Below are positions 24,166 through 33,829 of a stretch of DNA of 64,000 nt, piece by piece; within the stretch, counting starts at the first letter, position 1; every line of letters starts with the position of its first letter. Under the pieces are notes generated by a model. It saw nothing but the letters and a program-made list of their open reading frames with translations. It searched no databases and was not told the origin of the DNA. The DNA is from Neurospora intermedia. Its lineage: Eukaryota; Ascomycota; Sordariomycetes; Sordariales; Sordariaceae. The DNA lies in assembly GCA_037102815.1 (NCBI GenBank), contig BTPP01000005.1, positions 1,240,001 through 1,304,000 on the forward strand, in the 5' to 3' direction. The position numbers and the translations under genes were made by a program.

Positions 24166-25646
24166 TTTGGTATTTGTCCTTGGAGGGGTTGTCTTTGCTC
24201 CGTCGTCTTGTTCAGCAAGCCTTGTGCCTTTGGTAGATCAAAGACGGGGCTCTTTCCTCTCTTTCACCGGTGTGTCGACCCGTTTTGTTGTTGCGACTGG
24301 AAAGAAAGAGGTAAACAAGGTCAGTTTTAGTTCTGTGACTGACTGTCAGATCAAGACAACATATGGCTTGAGGTGATCTTGATCTTCGCAGAAGATGGGA
24401 GATGTGCCCAGAATGAGGAGGAAGTCAAAGTTGTTTATCAAACTCCCACGAGAAAAGGCGACTCGCGATAATGGCGACGTGACTCGAAGCAAAAAATATT
24501 GGCGTCAATACGACGAAATGAGGTGAAAGTTGGTGACGACACTCCATCAACTGGCAAGATCAAGACAGTTCTTTGCGCGAAGAGACATTCGTTGACTTAC
24601 TCTAGCGCAAATGTGAATCGATGGTGATGCTATACCGCACTCGATGGGTTGTTGCCTCTTGAGTTCAAAGCAAGGTGAGAAAGGGGCACGGAAAGTGAGG
24701 TTAAGTTGAAAGATAAAGATATGCCTAAGGGACAGACGAGAGAGTACGTGCGGTGAGTGGGTCACTTGACGCTCAAGAATCACTCAATAACTTTTGTTGG
24801 GCAGTTTCCAAGTCCACCGTTTGATATTTCTTCAGGAGGCCATTGAGTTGTTATTGGACCGCGGGGTGTAAGTAACGGACGGGTCAAGGTCGTCGAAAGG
24901 CGAAAGGGGAAACCGTAGAATAGGGTTTCTGGGGCAACGGACGGAAGACGGGGCCACTTCTGGTTTTTTCACTATGCGAAGTTTTAACAATAAGATGTTG
25001 AAGGTATGTTGATTCGCTACCTATTCATTCACTTGTCTGTTGCCTCGGAGTCAGATCGAAGATGTGATTTCTGGGCATCTTGTCGGAAGAGCGCTTGGTA
25101 TTGAAACGAACCATTCACTTGCTCTCTACTCACTCCGCAATGTTACAGGCGCCAGGTGACGGTATTAGGTGTATCGTATTTTTTCTTGAAGGAGTCTACC
25201 ACATGAGCTGGTACATGGCTGGTCTACCACGAACACGTGTGTTATGTTTCAATATCGATACTATCCAGCCGACAGAATACTTGATGTATCGAACCCTGAG
25301 GAAGACGAGCCTCGAGGAAAGAATTCCAGATGTACTTGTATTCAGAGGCACACAAGACATGAGAGAAACCGGGGAGATCGTTTGTCTTGGTGGGAAACAT
25401 GAAACTGTAGATATTGTACCCAGAAATGTAAGTGGTTCTGGGTTTGATCTATTGTATACAAAGTTATACGTGAGCCAAGTTAGAGTGGGTGTAAGCAACT
25501 CGCAAACGTCGTGTAATTTGTAACCCGGGAATTCATTTTTGTCAAAGAGGAAAGAGTATTGATCATTTTGATAATTCAAACATAGTAATTCCAGATTACA
25601 GAGGATAAAATGAACTCAAAATCCGAACACCCTATGTCCTAATCTT
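24166..25646. other. Spacer between the unknown nuclear gene and the HET gene
   Basis: About 1.5 kb. The near part should be the promoter of the gene at 22267-24165. A frame at about 25080-25523 (+) has no recognisable motif. Nothing else is supported. Confidence 0.5.
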
Positions 25647-26912
25647 CTAGGCCTGACATGTCTCTCGTTTTCTTTTCCTTCTAGTATTTGCTGCGATTTC
25701 CAGAGCCCGATCCTTCGGAATTCCCATGAGATGTGCCAGATCTAGGGGAAAGCTATCATTGCCCATGCGCAAGGACATTCTAATTCTAAACCACGCTTCA
25801 GAAGTCGAGATGGCCATCCAGTATACTTCCGACGTTGAAAGCTCATAGTCGGGCACTATCTCGCCTCCAACATTCGAGATCCCCAACAATGCGAAGACAT
25901 AATCCCTGGGATCTGTCGCCTCGAAACCGTGGCTGCACACTATATCCAGCCAGTTACCAAGCGTTGGCCCGGATGACTTTGAGATCCATCTGCGAAGCGA
26001 AATCACTTGTTCCACCGGAACGCTCCGGGCCAAATCCGGCGATGGGCAGTCCGTCTGCGCCCCAGTGCCTGACTTCAACTTATCTCGAGCCCCTCTTATT
26101 GACCACCATTCGGCAATCCTCAGCCCCGACTCAAAACATTTCTTCCTAACAAATGCCCGATTGCACAAGACCACATAGTCCCTTGCCAGGACAAACTCTT
26201 GCAAGATCCATACTCTCCTCCAGTATGTCGCGTTGCAATATAGGTCCTTGAGCCCCTGGCGTTCCTTCCAGCTAAGATTTCTTTTCTTGATATACTGATA
26301 TAGATCCCTCTCTTCTATCTTCAGTAATTCCATAGCTTCATCAGTGCATGCTGTTCCCATCCCCAACCAAACAATCACCGTTTCTGCAGCCTCGTAGATG
26401 GTTTTCATCAGCTGAACCTGGTGGCCCTTTTCCCGATCATCAAGCTGGTTAATGCAAAGAGCGTCCACCCACAGATAGAGGGGTGATTCACCGTAGAGTC
26501 GGTGATGGTTGTGGAGGATGCTTTGAAGGGCGTCATAAAGATTTTGGCGGATATGGATGGGGTGGTTGTCGAGAAGCATCGTTGGAGTGTCTGAGGGGTT
26601 TGAAGGGGGGGAGCCCCATTCATAAGAGAGGGCTTTATATGGTTGGTAGGAGGAAGGGTCACGACATCCTGGACCTGCCCAGCTTACTTGAAGTGTAGCT
26701 GAGATGAGTGGGATGTCTTGAGTGGAAGAGGATGCTGGGGGCTCAAGGCGGAGGAGGCGGATGTGTCTATCGGACGGGAGAGGCTCGTAAGAATATTTTC
26801 CGGTGAAGTCCTCGGACACTTTGCGATCAGTTGATGACGACGGCGTATTTCCTGGAGAGTAGAGAGACTGGTCCATGTGGGACTCGGAGTCTGATAAGAT
26901 CTTGGAGGACAT
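25647..26912 (-). CDS. HET-domain heterokaryon-incompatibility protein
   Basis: Single exon, 421 aa. HET-domain proteins control non-self recognition at hyphal fusion and can trigger programmed cell death; the fold is related to TIR domains. Seen, in the canonical order: PYKALSYEWG (residues 91-100), LWVDALCINQ (147-156) followed by EKGHQVQLMKTIYEAAETVI and VWLG, YWRRVWILQEFVLARDYVV (230-248), and ATDPRDYVFALLGIS (332-346) with VPDY just after. The protein ends soon after the HET region, so it lacks the NACHT/WD40 or other long C-terminal parts of many HET proteins. The ATG at 26912 is followed by about 35 variable residues. It diverges from a second, damaged HET gene 750 bp away with the same layout and similar motifs. 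Confidence 0.93.
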   Translation of the reverse strand: MSSKILSDSESHMDQSLYSPGNTPSSSTDRKVSEDFTGKYSYEPLPSDRHIRLLRLEPPASSSTQDIPLISATLQVSWAGPGCRDPSSYQPYKALSYEWGSPPSNPSDTPTMLLDNHPIHIRQNLYDALQSILHNHHRLYGESPLYLWVDALCINQLDDREKGHQVQLMKTIYEAAETVIVWLGMGTACTDEAMELLKIEERDLYQYIKKRNLSWKERQGLKDLYCNATYWRRVWILQEFVLARDYVVLCNRAFVRKKCFESGLRIAEWWSIRGARDKLKSGTGAQTDCPSPDLARSVPVEQVISLRRWISKSSGPTLGNWLDIVCSHGFEATDPRDYVFALLGISNVGGEIVPDYELSTSEVYWMAISTSEAWFRIRMSLRMGNDSFPLDLAHLMGIPKDRALEIAANTRRKRKRETCQA

Positions 26913-27665
26913 TGCGAACGAGTGTTTGCGCGTCCGAGGTTATGGCTGACGCTTGCCTAAGGTAGGTGGTATTTCAATTTAGGAGGCGAAGGTAGGTATT
27001 CAATATTGATGTGCGACTAGAGAAACAAATGAATGTCAATGAATAAAGAGAAAAAAAGAGGAAGTCTGAAGGGTTGCGAAATCTCGAGACACTGGATGTA
27101 AACCCAAAGGTCGTCAGCCTAGCCGGTGACACAGCCTCAGCTGCCACCAACTCACCGACCTCTACAAACTTGTGACCAATCACGCAACGAAGAACAACTC
27201 ATCAACTTCGACCAATTGAATGTGGCTCACGTCTCCCTTCAAAGCCACACTACACCTAGCGCCCTCAAAGGTGGAAAGCTAGGGAAGCTATATGAGGCAT
27301 TTGGCGGCAGAAGGGCTGGACTTGAAGAGATTAAACTGTTAGCAGTACAAACTTGAATCCTTCTTCCTTTTACATCTTGTAATTTTGGTCGATATTCTCA
27401 AGGGGGGGGTCGGCCACAAATACCGAGGGAGGCATTTCACGCAATGCGCATGGCAAAGGCCCGTGGAAGCCGGGTTATCACCCAGCTTAATAACGACAAT
27501 GTCAGACTTGAAACGCCCAACATCAACACTGTCGAGCTTGAAAGCGGTCGGTGCAACGTTGAACACCATAACAATTGTTTTCAGCCTGACTGATCATGTA
27601 AAGTAGGGTGCGCAAAGAACAAAGAGCTGCTCAGATTCTCGAGGGGTGATGTCGACGTCCCTAAC
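26913..27665. other. Shared upstream region of the two HET genes
   Basis: A 753-bp divergent spacer. It carries no frame that I can support. The missing 5' end of the second HET gene may have lain here. Confidence 0.45.
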
Positions 27666-28823
27666 GTGTACCCCTATCAACCACTTGTGTCCGAAAATCA
27701 CATCCGCCTTCTTCTCCTTGAGCCACTCGCTCCATCCTCCACCCAAATTTCTCAACCCATCTGTGCCACCCTACACCGAGTTGAGCTCGATTCAGAAAGT
27801 TTGAGTATCCGACCATACAAAGCCCTATCGTATGAATGGATAGTCCGTAAAGAGCAAAGTGAGGATGAATGGGATGTCCACGAAGAACAAAACGTGGTGA
27901 GCCCGACCATCCTCCTAAATGGCCATACCGTTCACATTGGCGAAAACCTTGACAACGCACTCAAAAGTATAAGACACTTGAAGGGCGAGATAGGTGGTTC
28001 GGATCTTTGGTTATGGGTAGACGCGCTGTGTATCAACCAGGGCGACGTACAGGAAAGGGGCCATCAGGTGCGATTGATGAAACGCATTTACGAAAGCGCG
28101 GAAATGGTGCTTGTGTGGTTAGGAACAGGGAACGAACTGACCCATTCGGCGACAAAGGTATTGAATCTGGAGGCGGATGAGTTGCAAGACCGTGTCGCCA
28201 TGGAAAGGCTGGGGCGCGATGAGCTGCATGGGATCCGACAGATCTGCGAGATGGGGTACTGGCGCCGAGTATGGATTCTGCAGGAGGTTGTGCTGTCGAG
28301 GAACTACATGGTCATCTGCAACCGAGACTTCGTGACGATGGACAAATTTCAGAGAGCACTGGCCTTGCTGTGCAAGCACACCTGGAAGACGAAGTTGAGA
28401 GAGTTTGTTCTTTGGCTGCCGGAGAGTCCAGCGCAAGAGATCATGGCTTTGAGGAGTTCGTGAGGGACAGCATCATCACTCATTCAGTGGGTGAGAATAT
28501 GTGTGCGATGCCGTTTTGGCGCAACGGATCCAAGAGATTATGTTTACGCACTCTTGGGAATCTCGGACGACTGTGAAGAAAAGATTGAGCCGGACTATTC
28601 GCGATCGGCGAGGGAGGTATATTCTTCGGCCGTTGCAGTGATTGGGAACAAAGCTGAAGGGTATAATGAGAGTTTATGTGGAGGCTTTGCAAAGTTGATG
28701 GGGTTGCACTGGGACGTCGGTCGTGCAGTGTGGGAAGAAGTTTGCGGGAGGAAAGCTGTAGAACGAGTAGACGGATATCCTGAGAGAGTGGAGATGGGTA
28801 AAGACCACCTACTCTCTCCATGA
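27666..28823 (+). pseudogene. Second HET-domain gene, probably broken
   Basis: A HET-domain reading frame similar to its divergent neighbour: HIRLLLLEPLAPSSTQ, RPYKALSYEW, LWLWVDALCINQGDVQERGH, YWRRVWILQEVVLSRNYMV and, further on, GATDPRDYVYALLGIS. The frame is open from 27594 but has no ATG before the HET homology; the coordinate given is where homology is clear. One in-frame stop lies roughly two thirds along, between the ILQE block and the DPRDY block, and the same frame continues beyond it to 28823. I looked for an intron that would remove the interruption; the available donor and acceptor pairs are either too short or delete the conserved block. A lost 5' end plus an interruption point to a pseudogene; a truncated HET protein is the alternative. 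Confidence 0.7.
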
Positions 28824-29705
28824 GTAAGTGTCTACACGCCTTGCGACGAAGTCTGCCATCAAATCCTGTAGCTCTCGGGAGAAAGGTCGATGCATTCTCA
28901 GAGCGTTTGAGCTTCAGGATGTGGCGTCTCACTAGACGTCGAGAAGTACTCCTATGTCCAAAGCCCGGAGGTGGGCTTTTATCCTCCAAGGGCGCAACTA
29001 CAACTAGTTTAGTTGTGTTGATGGCTGAGCCACACTGGGACTGGTGTTTGCCAACCGGTCGTCCAGCTAGATCTAGACATGAGATCCATCCACTTGATGA
29101 AATAACGCAGGCCGCGCTAGATCAAGTGTAGCCCACATCAATGGCCACGGATGAGCCACTGACGACCCCTATTCTTCCTTCCAAGTGTCCCAACCCACGT
29201 TGTGACCGTCCAATTCCATGTCATTCGTTCGCCTCATCCGGGCCATGAGGTTCATGCCAACACTCCACGGTGTTGACGCCAGTTCCTGAGTACTTGTTAG
29301 GTCTACAGAATCGACCGTCTGACTAGTGGGAAACCGAGTGACCCTTGATCAGTGAAGAGGAGGAATCAAGAAAAAAGCGACCATGCAGGGAGAGTCAGGC
29401 GGTGAAGCCGGTGTCCATATGTCGCCTGAAAGAGTGGTGTAGGTGTTTTGGAGGAGGTTGGGAGACACGGCCGCTTTTCTTTGCAAACACAGAAGAACAC
29501 AGAAACAACCTACTATCGAATATATGGTATCGAACTCCGTCTAGATCAAGCGAGACTCCGCTGCCTAAAAGTCTCATCAATAAATAGCCTGGCAATTTTC
29601 CCACTAAGAAACGCCGCCCAATGCAAAAGATAATAGTAAATGCATAGCGTGGAGCGCGAAAGACCGCACAAACCATGGCACACAAAAGCCCGGGAAACCG
29701 CACAA
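28824..29705. other. Spacer downstream of HET pair and Sof1
   Basis: About 0.9 kb between converging ends. A short hairpin-forming palindrome (ACAACTAGTTTAGTTGT, near 29000) is the only structure noticed. No gene. Confidence 0.45.
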
Positions 29706-31183
29706 TTACTCCAGCTTGGCCAGGATAGCCTTCTCTCTCTCCGCCTTGCGCTTCTCGAACTGCTTGACCGAGTGTTTCCTCTCGTTCTCCTCCCTTCTCT
29801 TGATGGCCGCAAGCTCCTCGCGCTTGATCTCGGCCGCCTTTTTGACCACCTTGGGCAGGTGCCTGTGACGGGAGATGCGCTTGATCTCGGGCATGTGAGA
29901 ATACCTCTCGACCAAGGTCTTGTTGTACTCGAGCGCCTGTCTCTGCTTGGTCGCCTTGACGCCGCTGCGTTCCGAGGCATTGGCACGCCACAAGCGGATG
30001 TTACCCTGTATATCACGTTAGCTGTGCTAATCGAGCAGTTGGAGAAAAGAAAGGAGACAACGTACATCGTCACTACCGCTGAGAAGGTACTTGGAGTCCA
30101 TGGTCCAGGTAGTCCGGAACACCCTCTGCATACGCTTGGTGTGGTAGACATCGCGAGACATGCCCTGGTCACGGCGCCACACCCTGATTGTGCGGTCATA
30201 GGAACCAGTCACGAGCTCCTCGCCGGTAGGAGAGAACTCGACGTCCATAACCGCCGCAACGTGGCCCTTTTGGATATTCTGCGCCTTGGTGAAGTTCCTG
30301 GCGTCGAAGAGGTAGACGTTGTGATCTTCCGAGGCAACAGCCATGTTCATCGCCTCCATGGGGTTGAAGACAATGCGGTTGGCGGCGAACTTGAGAACAG
30401 TCTTGATGACGGGCATGTTGGTGCGCAAATCGAACAGAATAACGGAGCGATCTGTGCCGACGGAACCCACGATCGAGGTCTCAACCTGGTTGAAGCAAAC
30501 ATCGGTGATGGTGTCGCTGTGGTTCGGCCACTGTATCGTCTGAGGAGCCGTGCTGTGCTCCAGATCCCAAACACGAATGCAGCCGGCACCCGAAGAGGCG
30601 ACGAAAGAGTTGGTATTGCGATGGAACGAGAGAGCCGTGTATGGACCACCTTCTTGCCATGTCGCAAGTGGCGTTGGAGAGTCGGTCTTGGTGTAAGGAT
30701 CCCAAAGCTTGATGCCGTCAGTGGCGCATGTGAGGAGCTTCTTGTCGTTGGTGAAGGTCATTCCCTTGACGATGTTGTTGTGGGCGGCGGCCTTCCATGC
30801 TTCATCCCGTGTTGTGAGATCCCAGACCTTGACGATACCATCACCGGAACCGGAAGCGATGGTGTGTAGCGAGTTCTTGTCCTTGGCCATGCTGTAGACA
30901 CCCTGAACGTGGCCATTTCCTAGCTGGCCGAGGAAGGGCTTGGCGAAGACTCTCTCCAACTTGACGGCATTGAGGGCTCTCTTGTACTCGCGAGCGCGCT
31001 CGAAGGGATGGAGTTCGGGCGCAAGGTTACGGGGTGCGCGGGTGACGTCGTTACCGGGGGCCTGTTGGGCCGAGATGTTTCGGCTGAGGGCTTTGATCTG
31101 TTGTAGAAGTGTCAGTGGTGAGCCTGGGACTGGGTTTGCGAATATTGGTAGGCATCGCGTATGGTAGGCCCAAGTACCTTCAT
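29706..31183 (-). CDS. sof1: Sof1/DCAF13, WD40 protein of the U3 snoRNP (SSU processome)
   Basis: Exons 31183-31178, 31097-30066 and 30005-29706 (introns 80 and 60 nt) give 445 aa, close to the usual Sof1 length. Sof1 acts in the nucleolus in 18S rRNA processing. The first coding exon is just ATGAAG before GTACTT; the join yields MKIKALSRN, the conserved Sof1 start. Seen: LAPELHPFERAREYKRALNA and KLERVFAKPFLGQL, the Sof1 N-terminal signature; seven WD-like repeats (for example GSGDGIVKVWDLTTRD, TGSYDRTIRVWRRDQG, SGSDDGNIRLWRANAS, the last rebuilt across intron 2); and the basic Sof1 C-terminal domain (QRQALEYNKTLVERY, HLPKVVKKAAEIKREEL, KHSVKQFEKRKAEREKAI). Transcribed divergently from Rpn6. 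Confidence 0.96.
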
Positions 31184-31967
31184 GGTGACGGTGTTTCTCT
31201 GTTGATGATGCCAAGGGGTCGTGGATGGGAAGGCTACCAAGGCCGACGGATATCGAGTGTAGATAAATCGTCTGAGATGGGTAGGGGTGAAGTCTATCGG
31301 TACACCTTGTCGCAAAGCACAGGTACTGCGATATGGTTATCGACCTTGGAATTAATGAATGGATGGATGGATGGATGGATGGATGCCGGGAGCGTCTATC
31401 GCCAATTGGGGAGCACAGTCGGACACGGGCAGTTTGACAGCTCCCGTTGCCCTTCCTCTGGAGAAATTTTGGCGGGGTCTGGCGGCAAGAATCTTGACCG
31501 CCTTCTTGGCAATGTGCTAAACGCTTAGGCTTGGAGTGTTAGAGCTTCGCTGCCAAAAGGATGGACAGGGCCTGAGCTACCGAGAGCTGGGCTTGCCTGC
31601 CGTGAAATGACAGGGATCTGTAGGTGGATGTCTCCAGCTAATTACGTCGCGCCTGGCTACCTAGCGGTAGTACGTGGTGTACAGAGGTCTCGTTAGTGGA
31701 CATGCCGCCTGCACTTGACTTGGGTAACAGCTGTGCTCCAGCAGAGGACGGGTGGTGAGGTTCGTCACGACACCAACGGAGAACAACCTGAGCTCCAACT
31801 TCAACACCCAAACAACCACAACTTCCAAGCCGACACTCTGCGACCACCGATACGCCGCATATCCCACCGCGACCTCAAATAATCACCATTGTATTCGATA
31901 GCCAAACTCTCGATTTATACTACTACCGCTCACCACTTGGCGACCGGGACAACCAGCACACGACACC
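31184..31967. other. Divergent promoter of Sof1 and Rpn6
   Basis: A 784-bp head-to-head spacer. Apart from the ATGG microsatellite I see no clear proteasome control element (a GGTGGCAAA box was looked for and not found). Confidence 0.5.
31359..31385. repeat. ATGG tetranucleotide microsatellite
   Basis: About seven tandem ATGG units in the divergent spacer between Sof1 and Rpn6. A shorter run of the same unit lies in the Rpn6 3' region (about 33420-33435). Confidence 0.85.
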
Positions 31968-33388
31968 ATGGCCCAGGGCGAAGCATCAGAGAGAGTGCGC
32001 GAGGCGCAGAAGGTGGTCTCGACCGACCCCCGCCAGGCCGAGCAGATTTACAAGGATATCATCTCCAAGCCGCCATCAGTCACCTCTGATGCGGCCATCC
32101 GGGAATATGAGACGGCTTTGATCCACTTGGGAGAGCTCTATCGCGACGAGAAGTAAGAGTGGCGGGCGTATGTCGTGGTCATCGAGGAGGGGCATGGTCA
32201 CTAACCTCCCATCACCCTGTACAGGAACACACAAGGCCTTGTAGACCTCGTAACCCAGAGCCGCACAGTTCTCTCCTCGTTCGCAAAGGCAAAGACGGCA
32301 AAGCTTGGTACGACCCCGCCGTCAGCTTGTTAACGCGCTATACAAGCTCATGAGAATACTAACACTGGTTGATACACACAGTCCGCCAGCTCCTCGACCT
32401 CTTCGAAGCCATCCCCGACTCTCTCGACATCCAGATTTCCGTCACCAAGTCGTGTATAGAATGGGCCACATCAGAGCGCCGCTCCTTCCTCCGCCAGAAC
32501 CTCGAAACCCGTCTTGTCGCCTTGTACATGGCCAAGCAGTCCTACTACGATGCCCTGACGCTCATCAACGGCCTCCTCCGTGAACTCAAGCGCATGGACG
32601 ACAAGCTCGTCCTCGTCGAAGTCCAGCTGCTCGAGTCGCGGGTATACCACGCCCTCGGCAACATTGCCAAGGCCCGCGCCGCCCTCACCAGCGCGCGCAC
32701 GAGCGCCGCCTCCGTTTACACCCCTCCTCTGCTCCAGGCCAACCTGGACATGCAGTCGGGCATGCTGCACGCCGAGGACAAGGACTTCAACACGGCCTTC
32801 AGCTACTTCATCGAGGCGCTGGACGGCTACCACACGCAGGAGGAGCCACAGCGGGCCCAGGCCGCGCTGCAGTACATGCTGCTCTGCAAGATCATGCTCA
32901 ACCTCGCCGATGACGTCAACCAGCTCATGACCTCCAAGCAGGCCGTCAAGTACGCCGGCAAGTCGCTCGAGGCCATGAAGGCCATCGCCCGCGCCCACAG
33001 CAACCGATCTCTCGAGGAGTACGAGCGCGCCCTGGCGGCTTACCGCTATGAGCTGGGTAGTGACACCTTCATCCGCAACCACCTGCGACGCCTGTACGAT
33101 GCCATGCTGGAGCAGAACCTGATCAAGGTCATTGAGCCCTTCAGCCGCGTGGAGATCGACCATATCGCCAAGATGGTCGGCTTGGACACCCAGCAGGTGG
33201 AAAGGAAGCTGTCGCAGATGATCCTGGACAAGGTGATCATTGGAGTGCTGGACCAGGGTGCCGGCTGCCTCATCATTTACGATGAGACGCACCGGGATGA
33301 GGCGTACGATGCGGCGCTGAAGACCATTGAGAAGCTTAGCAATGTGGTTGATGTGCTTTATACCAACCAGGCCTCGCAGCTCGAGTAA
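31968..33388 (+). CDS. rpn6: 26S proteasome lid subunit Rpn6 (PSMD11)
   Basis: Exons 31968-32152, 32225-32307 and 32382-33388 (introns 72 and 74 nt) give 424 aa. Rpn6 is a PCI-domain lid subunit that clamps the 19S lid to the 20S core. The ATG sits in a good context (ACACCATGG). Seen: TPR-like helices from AEQIYKDIISKPPSV, then LVDLVTQSRTVLSSFAKAKT and VRQLLDLFEAIPDSLDIQIS (across intron 2), LETRLVALYMAKQSYYDALT, AFSYFIEALDGYHTQEEPQ; and a C-terminal PCI winged helix (about 285-390: LRRLYDAMLEQNLIKVIEPF, VEIDHIAKMVGLDTQQVERK, LSQMILDKVIIGVLDQGAGC). All splice phases agree and the length matches the family. Confidence 0.96.
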
Positions 33389-33829
33389 AAAGCGAGGTTA
33401 AGGCAGAAGCAGGGTTTACATGGATGGATGGATGGTTTAGAGGTTTACAACTTGGGGTCCGTCTGTAACATTACGCTTAGATATGGTATTAGTCGGGCGT
33501 ACTGAATAAACACGATAAACCGCATATCATAAGTCTAAGTTTTGAGCGCTGATGGTGATCTGGTCTTTCAAACTGTTGCAAATATGTGATATTGTATGTC
33601 CAAATTTCAGAAACTAGAAACTGCCAATGTTTGTACAAAGAACCATTCAACAACATGGTATCTCCTACTCATGCATCCATCCATCCATTCATACTTTGGG
33701 TATCCAGTTCCTTCTTTCACTGTTCTTCCCTTCTCTTCCTCCCATTCATCCATATTCTTTCATGTCCTTCCCCATGCTCAATACACAACTAACCCAACAG
33801 CTCTCACAAATTCCCAGACATACCTCAAA
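33389..33829. other. Convergent spacer after Rpn6
   Basis: A 441-bp gap between the stops of Rpn6 (+) and the giant AT-hook gene (-). No gene is seen. Confidence 0.5.

Noticed and set aside
25080-25523. A 147-residue frame between the unknown nuclear gene and the HET gene
   Set aside because: No recognisable motif, no ATG at its 5' end and no fungal coding bias.
28440-28530. An intron that would remove the interruption in the second HET gene
   Set aside because: The candidate GTGAGG donor with the nearest CAG gives only 28 nt, and longer choices delete the conserved GATDPRDY block.
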